A DNA stretch of 64,000 nt from assembly GCF_006547145.1 (NCBI RefSeq), contig NZ_CP041244.1:8556001-8620000 (forward strand), given 5' to 3'. Shown piece by piece: positions 1 to 8,947 of the stretch. This stretch comes from Actinomadura sp. WMMA1423. GTDB lineage: Bacteria; Actinomycetota; Actinomycetes; Streptosporangiales; Streptosporangiaceae. Within the stretch, counting starts at the first letter, position 1, and every line of letters begins with the position of its first letter. The position numbers were made by a program, and so were the translations under genes. The notes beneath the pieces were generated by a model. The model was not told where the DNA came from. It saw nothing but the letters and a program-made list of their open reading frames with translations, and made no database searches.

Positions 1-2
1 AG

Positions 3-1832
3 GGACGGCGGACCACGCTGACCGGCGCAGGCTCGTCCGTCACGCTCGACTTCGGCAAGGAGGTCAGCGGGCTCACCACGCTGCGCTTCGCCGGGTCGGA
101 CGGCCCGCAGAAGGTCGGCGTCGCGTTCTCCGAGTCGTCCACCTACGTGGACACGACGAGCGACGCCTCGACCGGAGGCCCCCGCAGCCGCGACGGGGCC
201 CTGTCCGCCGACGTGGACGGCGCCACGTCCTACACCACCCCCGCCGAGCGGCTCCGCGGCGGTTTCCGCTACCTGACGGTCTTCCTTCAGTCGGGCGGCC
301 GGGTCGACCTGGACAAGGTGTCGGTGCACTACACGCCCGCGCCGACGATGAAGGACCCGTCGAAGTACGCCAACTACTTCTACTCGAGCGACGACCTGCT
401 CAACCGCATCTGGTACGCGGGCGCCTACACCGTCCAGCTCAACACGATCTCCCCGAAGACCGGCCGGATCTGGGAGCCCCCGGCGGCGCTGTGGGACAAC
501 ACCGGAGACATCGGCGTCGGCGACACCATCCTCGTCGACGGCGCCAAGCGCGACCGGACGGTCTGGCCCGGCGACCTCGGCATCGAGATCCCGAGCGCCT
601 ACGCGGCCTTCAACGACACCGAGTCCGCCCGGAACGCGCTCACCACCGTCTACCAGGCCCAGCGCGACACCGGCGAGCTGCCCTACGCCGGTCCCGAGCT
701 GAACAAGTGGGGCTCGGACACCTACCACCTGTGGACCCTCGCCGCGAGCTGGGACTACTACCTCTACACGGGCGACGCGAGCTGGCTGTCCGGCGTCTGG
801 GACCGGTACCAGAAGGGCGTCGACTTCATCGCCCGGAAGATGAACGACAAGGGCCTGGTGTCCATCACCGGGACGTCCGACTCCGTCCGGATCCTCGCCA
901 AGGGCGAGAACCTCATCGCGAACGTGCTGATGTGGCGCGTCCTCGACAGGGGCTCGCAGCTCGCCAAGACCCAGGGCGACGACTCCCTGGCCGCGTCCTA
1001 CGCCGAGCGGGCCACGGCGCTCCGTACCGCCATCAACGCGAACTTCTGGGACGAGGCGGCCGGAGCGTACAAGTTCTACCCGAACTCGCCGATCCACCCG
1101 CAGGCCGACAACTCCCTCGCCGTCTGGTACGGCCTCGCCGACCAGCGGCAGGCGCGCCGCATCAGCGAGTCCCTCAAGGGCAACTGGAACGAGATCACCT
1201 CGACCGCGCCCGAGAACAAGGGCAACCCCGGCGTCTTCTCCGGCTCGATGGAGGTCAACGCCCACTTCGCCGCCGGCGGCAAGGCCGCCGACCAGGCCGG
1301 GGTGGACATCATCCGCCGCCAGTGGGGCTACATGCTCGACCACCCGGAGGGGACCCGGAGCACCTTCTGGGAGTCGTTCCGCAACCCGCAGGACGGGTGC
1401 GTCTTCTGCAGCTCCTACGTGAGCCTCGCGCACGCCTGGGCGACGGGCCCGACGCCGGCCCTCACGTTCTCGGTCCTCGGCCTCAACCCCACCGGGACGG
1501 GCGGGCGGACGTTCGACTTCGTCCCGCACACGGCCGACCTGAAGTTCGCGCAGGGCCGGATCACCACCACGGTCGGTGCGGTCGACGCCTCCTGGAAGGT
1601 CTCCAACGGGACCTTTACCGCGCAGTTGAAGGCTCCGGGCCGCGCGGTCGGACGCGCCGGTGTGCCGACGTTCGGCGCCCGGGTCAAGGTCCGGGTCGAC
1701 GGACACCTGGTCTGGGACGGCACCCGGGCGAGGGCCGCGTCCGACCTGAAACTGGGCGTCCACAGCGACGGCGAGTACGTGTACGTCGAGGGCCTCCGCG
1801 GCTCGCACAGCCTCCGCAGCGACCGCGCATGA
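3..1832 (+). CDS. GH78-type six-hairpin glycosidase (alpha-L-rhamnosidase-like), 5' partial
   Basis: The reading frame is already open at the window edge, so the true start lies upstream. The first visible residues (LDFGKEVSGLTTL) match the beta-sandwich that precedes the catalytic barrel in rhamnosidases. The barrel follows, with VDGAKRDRTVWPGDLG in the place where GH78-like enzymes carry their acidic active-site cluster, and a C-terminal beta domain ends the protein. The family releases terminal alpha-L-rhamnose, or related sugars, from glycosides. A second rhamnosidase starts 65 bp downstream on the same strand, so the two probably form one sugar-catabolic operon. Substrate is not readable from sequence; a related (alpha/alpha)6-barrel hydrolase is the alternative. 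Confidence 0.8.
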   Translation, partial: GRRTTLTGAGSSVTLDFGKEVSGLTTLRFAGSDGPQKVGVAFSESSTYVDTTSDASTGGPRSRDGALSADVDGATSYTTPAERLRGGFRYLTVFLQSGGRVDLDKVSVHYTPAPTMKDPSKYANYFYSSDDLLNRIWYAGAYTVQLNTISPKTGRIWEPPAALWDNTGDIGVGDTILVDGAKRDRTVWPGDLGIEIPSAYAAFNDTESARNALTTVYQAQRDTGELPYAGPELNKWGSDTYHLWTLAASWDYYLYTGDASWLSGVWDRYQKGVDFIARKMNDKGLVSITGTSDSVRILAKGENLIANVLMWRVLDRGSQLAKTQGDDSLAASYAERATALRTAINANFWDEAAGAYKFYPNSPIHPQADNSLAVWYGLADQRQARRISESLKGNWNEITSTAPENKGNPGVFSGSMEVNAHFAAGGKAADQAGVDIIRRQWGYMLDHPEGTRSTFWESFRNPQDGCVFCSSYVSLAHAWATGPTPALTFSVLGLNPTGTGGRTFDFVPHTADLKFAQGRITTTVGAVDASWKVSNGTFTAQLKAPGRAVGRAGVPTFGARVKVRVDGHLVWDGTRARAASDLKLGVHSDGEYVYVEGLRGSHSLRSDRA

Positions 1833-1897
1833 CCGCCTCCGCCCGTCGGCGTGCGATCACGACCCCTTCCGCTCCGCCCACCCCTGAGGAGTCGAGA

Positions 1898-4800
1898 ATG
1901 AACGAGTTGTCGCGGAGAAGGTTCGTCCAGGCCGGCGGTGTCGCGGCCGCGGCGGTCACGGCGAGCGGCGCGGTCGCGGGGCCCGCCCTCGCGGCGCCCG
2001 CGGCCGCCCCGCACTGGGCGCTCCACCCGACCGACCTGCGGGTCGACCACCTGACGTCCCCCCTCGGCATCGACGACACGGCGCCGACCCTCGGCTGGCG
2101 CTTCGCCGCCGGGCCCCGCGACGCGGTCCAGTCCGCCTACCAGGTGCGGGTGGCGAGCACGGACGCCCGCCTGGCCCGCCCTGACCTGTGGGACTCCGGC
2201 AAGGTCGCCGGGGACGCCGTCTCGGCCGTGTACGCGGGACGCGCGTTGAAGTCCCGGCAGCGGGCGTCGTGGCAGGTCCGCGTGTGGGACGGGCAAGGCC
2301 GCGCGTCCGCGTGGAGCGAGCCGTCGCACTTCGAGATGGGCCTGCTCGCCCCCTCCGACTGGACCGCCGGGTGGATCGGGAACGGCGTCTGGTCGGCCGA
2401 CCCGGAGCCCGCGCCCGCGACGGTCGCGTTCGCCGCCCGGACCGCCCGGTACGTCCGGCTGAACGTGACCCGGCTCGGGCTGCCGATCAAGGAGGGCTGG
2501 CCCTACAAGGTGTCGCGGCTCCAGCTCGCCGAGGTCCAGGTGCTGGACGGGGCGTCCGGTCCCGACCTGGCGGCCAAGGCGCCGGTCACCGCGTCGGAGA
2601 GCTACACCGTGGGCGGCCAGTGGGAGCCGAAGGCCGTCACGGACGGCAACCTCACCAGTGACACCGCGCCCTTCGGCTACACCAGCCTGGAGCGCAAGGA
2701 CCAGGACCTCGCCGCGCCCATCTGGATCCAGATCGACCTCGGCAGGGAGCAGAGGTTCGACCGGGTCCTGCTCTACCCGCGCACCGACGAGACGACCGAC
2801 GACGGCAGGACCCCCAACTTCCCGGAGGACTTCACCGTCCAGACCTCCGGCGACGGCACGTCCTTCGACACGGCCGCGACCGTCAAGGGCCAGGAGGCGC
2901 CGCCGCCGCTGCGCCGCCGGCCCGAGGCCCTGCCCGTCTTCAGGCGCGAGTTCACGATCGCCAGGCGCGTCCGCACGGCCCGGCTCTACGCCACCGCCCT
3001 CGGCGTCCTGGACGTCACCGTGAACGGGCGGCCCGTCAGCGACGCCGTCCTCGAACCGCCCTACAGCAAGTACAAGGAGCGGATCGTCTACAGCACCTAC
3101 GACGTGACCAAGCTGCTCCGCCGCGGCGGCAACGCCGTCGACGTGGAGCTCGGCACCGGCATGGCGCACGTGCCGCCGACGCCCGGCCGCTACGAGAAGC
3201 TGACCCGCTCGGACGGCAAGCCCGTCTTCCTCGGCCAGCTGGAGATCACCTACACCGACGGCTCGCGCGAGGTCGTCGCGTCCGACGCCTCCTGGCGCAC
3301 GGCCCTCGGCGCGACCACGTTCACCAACTGGTACGGCGGCGAGGACCACGACGCGCGCCGCACCCGGCGGGACTGGGCGCCCGCGGTGCGCGTCGCCGCA
3401 CCCACCTCCCGGCTCGCCGCCCGCATGTCGCCGCCGATCGTCCCCGTCGAGACGCTGCGCGCCAAGAAGATCACGAGTCCGAAGGACGGCGTCCACGTGG
3501 TGGACCTCGGCGTCAACTTCGCGGGCTGGCCGCTGCTGCGCGTCAGCGGCCCGGCCGGGACGAAGGTGACGATGCGCCCCGGCGAGCTCCTCAACGCCGA
3601 CGGGACCGTCAGCCAGCACACCACCGGTTCGCCCATCTGGGACACCTACACCCTCTCCGGCGGCGGCACCGAGACGTGGCACCCCCGGTTCTGCTACCAC
3701 GGCTTCCGCTACCTGCAGATCGAGGGGCTGCCGGGGGAGCCGGACGACGGCGCCGTCACCGGGATCGTCCTGCGCGCGGGCAACGCCAGGGCGGGCTCGT
3801 TCACCAGCTCGCACGGCCTCCTCAACGACATCCACAAGATCATTGACCGGGCCGTGCAGAGCAACATGTACTCCGTCCTCACCGACTGCCCGCACCGCGA
3901 GAAGCTCGGCTGGCTGGAGCAGGCCAACCTCGTCTTCCCCGCCGTCGCCCGCAACTACGACGTCACCGCCTACTACGGCGAACTCGTCCGCGACATAGCC
4001 GAGGCCCAGACCGAGGACGGGCTCGTCCCCGACATCGCACCCGAGTTCACGGTGTTCGGCGGCGGCTTCAGGGACGACCCCAACTGGGGCAACGTCATCG
4101 TCTTCGCGCCCTGGCAGATGTACCGCGCGTACGGCGACGAGGCGACGCTGCGCACCTACTACCCGAACATGGTCCGCTACGTGGACTACCTGTCCGCGAA
4201 GGCGGAGGGACACCTGCTCGACTACGGCCTCGGCGACTGGATCACCTTCGACGACAGCACCCCGAAGGGGGTCACCGCGACCTTCGGGTACCACCGCGCC
4301 GCCACCGCCCTCGCGCGGATCGCCGAGGTCATCGGCAAGAACGCCGACGCCGCGCGGTACAAGGAACTCGCGGCCGAGATCGGCTCGGCGTTCAACGGGA
4401 AGTACGCCACCGGCGACACCTACGGGTCCGGCAGCCAGGCCTGCGACGCCCTCGCCCTCGACATGGGCGTCGTCCCGGCCGGCAGGCGGGACGCCGTCCT
4501 CGCCCACCTGGTGAAGAGCATCGAGGCGAAGGGATACCACCTGACGGTCGGCGAGATCGCGCTGCCGTCGGTGTTCCACGTGCTGTCCGCCGCCGGGCGC
4601 GACGACGTGATCCACGCGTTCGCGACGCAGACCGGCAACCCCAGCTACGGCTACCAGGTCGTGCACGGCGCGACCTCGCTGACCGAGAACTGGGACGGGC
4701 CCACCTCGGGCAACTCGCAGAACCACTTCATGCTCGGCGCGATCGACGAGTGGTTCCACGCCGGCCTCGCGGGGCTCGGCCAGACCGACGACTCGATCGG

Positions 4801-5092
4801 GTACGCGACCCTCCTCGTGCGGCCGGCGGTCGTCGGGGACGTCACCCGCGCCTCCGCGGCCTACGAGACGCCGCGCGGGCACGCCGCGTCCTCGTGGCGC
4901 CGCACCGGCAAGAAGCTCCGCCTGGACGTCACCGTCCCGCCGAACGCGCGGGCCCGCGTGGAGTACCCGCTGCTCGGCGGATCCGGGAGGCCGAAGGCGC
5001 CGGGAGAGGCCCGGTGGATCGGCGTCCGGGACGGCCGTGCCGTCTTCGAGGTCGGCTCGGGCGACTGGACGTTCGAGGGGAGCGGGTCATGA
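1898..5092 (+). CDS. Exported alpha-L-rhamnosidase (GH78) with discoidin-like insert
   Basis: A 1064-residue protein. I chose the ATG at 1898 because GAGGAG lies about 7 bp upstream and the first residues form a Tat signal (SRRRFVQAG, then an Ala-rich segment ending ALAA near residue 33). The open frame continues far upstream but only as a shadow of the preceding gene. Order: Ig-like N-domain (about 40-150), an F5/8-type C (discoidin) carbohydrate-binding insert (about 180-330), rhamnosidase N-domain, then the (alpha/alpha)6 barrel. The GH78 signature DCPHREKLGW is at 663-672, E674 follows it, and TENWDG is at 929-934; these hold the acids expected for inverting hydrolysis. It should be secreted folded and cleave rhamnosyl glycosides outside the cell. 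Confidence 0.92.
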   Translation: MNELSRRRFVQAGGVAAAAVTASGAVAGPALAAPAAAPHWALHPTDLRVDHLTSPLGIDDTAPTLGWRFAAGPRDAVQSAYQVRVASTDARLARPDLWDSGKVAGDAVSAVYAGRALKSRQRASWQVRVWDGQGRASAWSEPSHFEMGLLAPSDWTAGWIGNGVWSADPEPAPATVAFAARTARYVRLNVTRLGLPIKEGWPYKVSRLQLAEVQVLDGASGPDLAAKAPVTASESYTVGGQWEPKAVTDGNLTSDTAPFGYTSLERKDQDLAAPIWIQIDLGREQRFDRVLLYPRTDETTDDGRTPNFPEDFTVQTSGDGTSFDTAATVKGQEAPPPLRRRPEALPVFRREFTIARRVRTARLYATALGVLDVTVNGRPVSDAVLEPPYSKYKERIVYSTYDVTKLLRRGGNAVDVELGTGMAHVPPTPGRYEKLTRSDGKPVFLGQLEITYTDGSREVVASDASWRTALGATTFTNWYGGEDHDARRTRRDWAPAVRVAAPTSRLAARMSPPIVPVETLRAKKITSPKDGVHVVDLGVNFAGWPLLRVSGPAGTKVTMRPGELLNADGTVSQHTTGSPIWDTYTLSGGGTETWHPRFCYHGFRYLQIEGLPGEPDDGAVTGIVLRAGNARAGSFTSSHGLLNDIHKIIDRAVQSNMYSVLTDCPHREKLGWLEQANLVFPAVARNYDVTAYYGELVRDIAEAQTEDGLVPDIAPEFTVFGGGFRDDPNWGNVIVFAPWQMYRAYGDEATLRTYYPNMVRYVDYLSAKAEGHLLDYGLGDWITFDDSTPKGVTATFGYHRAATALARIAEVIGKNADAARYKELAAEIGSAFNGKYATGDTYGSGSQACDALALDMGVVPAGRRDAVLAHLVKSIEAKGYHLTVGEIALPSVFHVLSAAGRDDVIHAFATQTGNPSYGYQVVHGATSLTENWDGPTSGNSQNHFMLGAIDEWFHAGLAGLGQTDDSIGYATLLVRPAVVGDVTRASAAYETPRGHAASSWRRTGKKLRLDVTVPPNARARVEYPLLGGSGRPKAPGEARWIGVRDGRAVFEVGSGDWTFEGSGS

Positions 5093-5197
5093 CGACCGGG
5101 GTACGGCCCGGTTAGAGGTGCGGCGGCCCGCCATGTTTGACGGCATGTCGCTGGGCAGGAGAGGGCACGGCACACAGTCGAGGGAGGAGGGACACCC

Positions 5198-6028
5198 GTG
5201 ACCGTTCCGAAGGTGGATCTCATCGACGGGACCGCGATGCCGCAGCTCGGCTTCGGGGTCTTCCAGGTGGGGAACGACGAGGCCGAGAGCGCCGTGAAGG
5301 TCGCCCTGCGCAACGGCTACCGCAGCATCGACACCGCGAGCGTCTACGGCAACGAGGACGGCGTCGGGCGCGCCCTGCGCGAGTCGGAGCTGCCGCGCGA
5401 GGAGCTGTTCGTCACCAGCAAGGTGTGGAACAGCGACCAGGGCTACGACGACACGATGCGCGCCTACGAGGCGAGCCTGTCCCGTCTCGGCCTGGAGTAC
5501 CTGGACCTCTACCTGATCCACTGGCCGATGCCGGGCCGCGGGCTGTACCTGGAGACCTGGCGCGCGCTGGAGCGGCTGAAGCACGACGGCCGGGTCCGGT
5601 CGATCGGCGTCTCCAACTTCACCGTGGAGACGCTGCGGCGGATCGTCGACGAGGCCGACGTCGTCCCCGCGGTCAACCAGATCGAGCTGCACCCGTACTT
5701 CCAGCAGGACGGGATGCGCGCCTTCCACCGCGACCACGGCATCCGCACCGAGGCGTGGGCGCCGCTCGGCCAGGGCCACGGGCTCCTGGACGACCCGGCG
5801 CTCGACCGCATCGCCCGGGTCCATGGCCGCACCCCCGCCCAGGTCGCGCTCCGCTGGCACCTGGAGATCGGGAACGTGGTCATCCCGAAGTCGGTGACGC
5901 CCTCCCGGATCGCCGAGAACATCGACGTCTTCGGCTTCGAACTGGCACCGGAGGACATGAAGACGATCGGCGAGATGGACAAGGGCGTCCGCGTCGGACC
6001 CGACCCGGCGACCTTCGAGAGCGACTAG
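5198..6028 (+). CDS. Aldo/keto reductase
   Basis: A 276-residue protein with a GTG start preceded by GGAGGAGGG. It is a complete (beta/alpha)8 aldo-keto reductase close to the 2,5-diketo-D-gluconate reductase class. The catalytic tetrad is visible: D45 and Y50 (SIDTASVYGNE), K75 (VTSKVW) and H108 (LIHWP). The NADPH-binding end has IPKSVTPSRI. It reduces aldehydes or ketones with NADPH in the cytoplasm; the natural substrate is unknown. It follows the rhamnosidases by 105 bp, so a role in sugar or aglycone reduction is possible but unproven. A strong palindrome ends the transcription unit. Confidence 0.93.
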   Translation: MTVPKVDLIDGTAMPQLGFGVFQVGNDEAESAVKVALRNGYRSIDTASVYGNEDGVGRALRESELPREELFVTSKVWNSDQGYDDTMRAYEASLSRLGLEYLDLYLIHWPMPGRGLYLETWRALERLKHDGRVRSIGVSNFTVETLRRIVDEADVVPAVNQIELHPYFQQDGMRAFHRDHGIRTEAWAPLGQGHGLLDDPALDRIARVHGRTPAQVALRWHLEIGNVVIPKSVTPSRIAENIDVFGFELAPEDMKTIGEMDKGVRVGPDPATFESD

Positions 6029-6084
6029 CTCGGGCCGGACCGGGTCAGCTCCCCGACCCCGACGAGCCCGGCGAAAACGCGGTT

Positions 6085-6117
6085 GTGGCCCTACCCGTTG
6101 TCAACGGGTAGGGCCAC
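6085..6117. terminator. Perfect 33-bp palindrome between convergent genes
   Basis: Arms GTGGCCCTACCCGTTG and its exact reverse complement are separated by one T. It lies between the convergent aldo-keto reductase and the minus-strand unknown gene, so it can serve as a bidirectional terminator hairpin. There is no U-tract, as is usual in actinomycetes. Confidence 0.7.
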
Positions 6118-6143
6118 GGGTGAGAAGTCGCCCTGAGATGGTT

Positions 6144-6992
6144 CTATCGGGCGACTTCGACGGTCACGTTGGTTGCCTCAAGGACCTCGCCGAGGTGATC
6201 CATGGCCCTGAGGTTGTTGGCCTTGGCCGCTTTGATCACGTCGTCGAGTTCGCGCTTGACGTCCCGGAGGTCCCTCCAGCCATCGACTTCGACAGCGGTG
6301 GGAAGGAGATGGTGGATCCTGAGTCTGGCGTCCGGTCCGAAGACTTCACGGCTCCGGTCGTACACCTGGTCCAGGATCTGCCCCAGGCGGCCTTCGAGCC
6401 GGGGGAAGGTCAGGGTTCCGACCAGCGGAAGAACCGGGGCCGGCCCCGGACCGTTGATCAGGACCTCCACGAGGGGGGCCTGGAAATGCGGATCATACCG
6501 CCGCCCGTCGCGTTGGCTGAAGATCAGATGGGGGATCTTGATGCCCACCTCGGTGTCCGGGCCGAGCACCGCCCGCACGGATGCGGTGACGTTCTCGGCG
6601 AGTCCCGGGAACTCCGGATTCTTCATGTTTCCCATGGAGAGCAGCCGCCCGACGTTGTCGGCCGGGTTGTCCACGGCGATGCCCTGACCGGCGAGAAGGA
6701 TGCCCATGGCACCTCTCCAGCCGAACCTGTGCCCGATTTCGAACCCGCGTCGGCGGGCGGTTTCGGACTCCGCCCGAAGCTCCGCCGAAGCCTCGAGGTC
6801 AGCTCGCGCGGCGGCCGCGCGGGTGGCCCGCTCGGCAGCCTCAACTCGAACTCGCTCGTGAGGCGCCCGAGCGGCCACTGCCCGAGCTGCGGCCGCCTGA
6901 GCGTTCAACTTCCTGGCCCGCGTGACGTGCAGCGGTGTGGGACGAGCGTGCGTGGATGCCGGGGCTTCACTGTGCATGAACTGAGCGCTCAT
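6144..6992 (-). CDS. Unknown protein with Ala/Arg-rich coiled-coil N-terminus
   Basis: I do not recognise this 282-residue protein. The ATG at 6992 (MSAQFMHSE) has GGGAG just upstream; a TTG 12 bp earlier is less likely. Residues about 20-90 are Ala/Arg/Glu-rich and likely helical (coiled coil). The C-terminal half has alternating hydrophobic stretches (VLINGPGPAPVLPLVGTL; LRIHHLLPTAVEVDG) and ends with helices. No signal peptide or membrane segment is seen. Base composition looks lower in GC than the flanks and the 294 bp upstream are non-coding, which fits an acquired gene. The opposite strand is also open but reads as a shadow. Confidence 0.6.
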   Translation of the reverse strand: MSAQFMHSEAPASTHARPTPLHVTRARKLNAQAAAARAVAARAPHERVRVEAAERATRAAAARADLEASAELRAESETARRRGFEIGHRFGWRGAMGILLAGQGIAVDNPADNVGRLLSMGNMKNPEFPGLAENVTASVRAVLGPDTEVGIKIPHLIFSQRDGRRYDPHFQAPLVEVLINGPGPAPVLPLVGTLTFPRLEGRLGQILDQVYDRSREVFGPDARLRIHHLLPTAVEVDGWRDLRDVKRELDDVIKAAKANNLRAMDHLGEVLEATNVTVEVAR

Positions 6993-7286
6993 CGTGACTC
7001 CCAATTTTCGTGGTCTTGTTTAGGTTCACTTCGACCGTCCGCTTGGGGGCCGTGGCGGCAAGGGGCGATGGGCGCGTGAGTGCTCGGCAGGCGAGCGCTG
7101 CGTGAAACGCGGTGTCGCCGAAGCCCACGCGCGTTCAGTCGCCCCCTCAGACCCTCGCGGACGCCGAGCGCTTGCCGCCGTCGGGCGATGGCCCCAGGCG
7201 GCGACACGAACGCCGTGTCCTGGCCGGTGACGGCCTGGGGATCTCCATTGATGTCACTTTAGGTAACGACGCATAGCGTTTCGTGC
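6993..7286. promoter_or_regulatory. Non-coding stretch ending in a leaderless promoter
   Basis: No convincing gene was found in these 294 bp. The right end carries TAGCGT at 7274-7279, followed by 7 bp and the ATG of the next gene, so transcription should begin at or next to that start codon. The left end holds the start region of the minus-strand unknown gene. Confidence 0.5.
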
Positions 7287-7505
7287 ATGGGGGAGGAGCG
7301 GGGGACCTGGACGGGGCCCGGCGGGCTGCGGGTGACGGCGGTGCGGCTCACCGGCGCGCACCGGGTGTGGGCGGACTTCGCGGGCGTGCGGGGGGCGACC
7401 GCGCTGCTGGTGACGCGGGACGGCGTGCCGGTCGGCCGCGGCTACTACCCGTCGGTCGCGGAGCTGGCCGAGGTCGTCGACCTGGCTGAGCTGCGCTCGG
7501 GGTGA
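7287..7505 (+). CDS. Small unknown protein (72 aa)
   Basis: A short protein of no recognised family. It is supported by a TAGCGT -10 box 7 bp before the ATG, the same leaderless arrangement seen at other genes here, and by GC-biased third positions. The sequence (LRVTAVRLTGAHRVWADF, then RDGVPVGRGYYPSVAELAEVVDLAEL) looks like a small alpha/beta fold with no signal or membrane segment. It precedes ribokinase by 42 bp on the same strand. No function is proposed. Confidence 0.5.
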   Translation: MGEERGTWTGPGGLRVTAVRLTGAHRVWADFAGVRGATALLVTRDGVPVGRGYYPSVAELAEVVDLAELRSG

Positions 7506-7530
7506 GCGGGTTGCGCGGACGGCCTCCCCG

Positions 7531-7548
7531 CCTGTAGTCGGTTACAGG
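7531..7548. promoter_or_regulatory. Inverted repeat touching the ribokinase start codon
   Basis: CCTGTA-N6-TACAGG; its last base is the first base of the GTG start. It could be a regulator site or a small hairpin that limits ribosome access. No regulator is identified. Confidence 0.35.
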
Positions 7549-8453
7549 TGGAAGAGCGCAGGTGTGAGGTCGTCGTGGTCGGCTCGCTCAACGCCGACCT
7601 CGTGGTGGACGTCGAGCGGCGGCCCGCGCCGGGGGAGACGGTGCTCGGGTCCGATCTGGCCACCCATCCCGGCGGCAAGGGCGCGAACCAGGCGGTCGCG
7701 GCGGCGCGGCTCGGCGGCCGGGCCGCGATCGTCGGCCGGGTCGGGGACGACGGGCACGGCGCGCTGCTGCGCGGCGCCCTGGCCGCCGACGGCGTCGACC
7801 TCGCGCACCTGGCGACCACGCCGGGGGTCCCGACCGGCGTCGCGCTGATCACGGTAGGGCCGGACGGCGACAACAGCATCATCGTCTCGCCCGGCGCCAA
7901 CGCCCGGCTCGCCCCCGCCGACGTCGAGGCCGCCCGGGTGCTGATCGAGAGCGCGCCGGTGGTGTCGTTCCAGATGGAGGTGCCGCTGGCCGCGGTGGAG
8001 GCCGCCGCCGGCGTCGCCGCCGGAGCGGGCCGCCGGGTCGTGCTCAACCTCTCACCGTCCGCGCCCGTCCCGGACGACCTGCTCGCCCTCTGCGACCCCC
8101 TGGTCGTCAACGAGCACGAGGCCGCCTTCCTGCTCGGCGGGGACGGCGAGCCCGAGCGGATGGCGGCGGCGCTCGCCCGCTCCGGGCCCCGCTCGGTCGC
8201 CGTCACGGTCGGCGCGGACGGCGCCGTCGTCGCGGACGGCCGGGGGACGGCCGCCGTCCCGTCCCCGCGGTCGGAGGCGGTCGACACCACCGGCGCCGGG
8301 GACGCCTTCACCGCCGCGCTCTGCCTGCGGCTCGCGCGCGGCGACTCCCTGCTCGACGCGGCCCGCCTCGCCACCCGCGCGGGCGCCGCCGCCGTCCGCC
8401 GCCGCGGCGCGCAGAGCTCGTTCCCGAGGCCGGAGGAGCTGCCCGCCCGCTAG
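7548..8453 (+). CDS. rbsK: Ribokinase-like PfkB sugar kinase
   Basis: A 301-residue PfkB-family kinase with a GTG start. N-terminal GSLNADLVVDVERRP and HPGGKGANQAVAAARLG are the ribokinase sugar-binding signatures. The C-terminal DTTGAGDAFTAAL holds the anion hole and the catalytic Asp (D of GAGD). The reaction is D-ribose + ATP to D-ribose 5-phosphate + ADP in the cytoplasm. No ribose transporter or LacI regulator is adjacent, so the substrate could be another pentose or nucleoside; the exact name is moderately sure, the fold very sure. Confidence 0.9.
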   Translation: MEERRCEVVVVGSLNADLVVDVERRPAPGETVLGSDLATHPGGKGANQAVAAARLGGRAAIVGRVGDDGHGALLRGALAADGVDLAHLATTPGVPTGVALITVGPDGDNSIIVSPGANARLAPADVEAARVLIESAPVVSFQMEVPLAAVEAAAGVAAGAGRRVVLNLSPSAPVPDDLLALCDPLVVNEHEAAFLLGGDGEPERMAAALARSGPRSVAVTVGADGAVVADGRGTAAVPSPRSEAVDTTGAGDAFTAALCLRLARGDSLLDAARLATRAGAAAVRRRGAQSSFPRPEELPAR

Positions 8454-8454
8454 C

Positions 8455-8883
8455 TCAGCGGCCGGTGCGGGCGCGCAGCCGGTACAGCTCGTCGGCGGCG
8501 TCGTGGACGTCCGAGCCCAGGTCGAACGCGCTGAGCAGGTACAGGTCGTCGGCGGTCTCGATCTCCAGGATCCGCGTGTGCAGCAGGAGCCGGCGCCGCT
8601 CGTCCACCCGGATGGCGGCCACCTCGTCCCAGCGGAGGCGGCGGCGCCGCGCGTAACCCGTCACGAGGGTGAGGCCGTCGCCGTCGGCGGCGAGCCGGAC
8701 CGGGGCGACCAGGTCGCGCAGCGCGAGCACGTTCAGCCCGGCCGCCGCCGCGCCCGCGAGGAACAGGAACTGGGGATCGTGGGAGTACAGGACGAGCAGC
8801 GCCGTGACGGCCGCCGCGGCGGCGCACTTGACCACCACGTGACCTGGCGGTACGCGCCACCGCCGCTCCTGACCCGCCTCCAT
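8455..8883 (-). CDS. Small membrane protein with PH-like domain
   Basis: A 142-residue protein. I start at the ATG at 8883 because TATGGT (8896-8891 on the minus strand) sits 7 bp before it, a leaderless promoter; an ATG 12 bp upstream is the alternative. Two hydrophobic segments (VVVKCAAAAAVTALLVLY and FLFLAGAAAAGLNVLAL) are followed by a bacterial PH-like beta domain (VRLAADGDGLTLVTGYARRR, then WDEVAAIRVDERRR). It probably sits in the cytoplasmic membrane with the PH-like domain inside. It is convergent with ribokinase and divergent from the phosphatase gene. Confidence 0.72.
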   Translation of the reverse strand: MEAGQERRWRVPPGHVVVKCAAAAAVTALLVLYSHDPQFLFLAGAAAAGLNVLALRDLVAPVRLAADGDGLTLVTGYARRRRLRWDEVAAIRVDERRRLLLHTRILEIETADDLYLLSAFDLGSDVHDAADELYRLRARTGR

Positions 8884-8934
8884 GCCCGAGACCATAGCCG
8901 CAGGCGGGGCCTGCCCGCGCATCGGGCGGTCCGA

Positions 8935-8947
8935 TAGCGTCGGGGCC
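8935..8947 (+). promoter_or_regulatory. Leaderless -10 box of the Ppx/GppA gene
   Basis: TAGCGT at 8935-8940 followed by 7 bp and ATG. No Shine-Dalgarno sequence is present, so the mRNA should start at the AUG. Confidence 0.55.

Noticed and set aside
491..1897. Upstream extension of the second rhamnosidase
   Set aside because: Out-of-frame shadow of the first glycosidase; the Tat signal and ribosome site fix the start at 1898.
1415..4882. A minus-strand open frame across the rhamnosidase genes
   Set aside because: Complement of well-supported GH78 coding sequence with no domain of its own.
5093..5197. Search for a promoter or small gene between rhamnosidase and aldo-keto reductase
   Set aside because: Only the ribosome site of the reductase is clear; nothing else could be supported.
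6120..7079. Plus-strand frame opposite the unknown minus-strand gene
   Set aside because: No start signal and its composition fits an antisense shadow; the minus frame has a ribosome site and helical periodicity.
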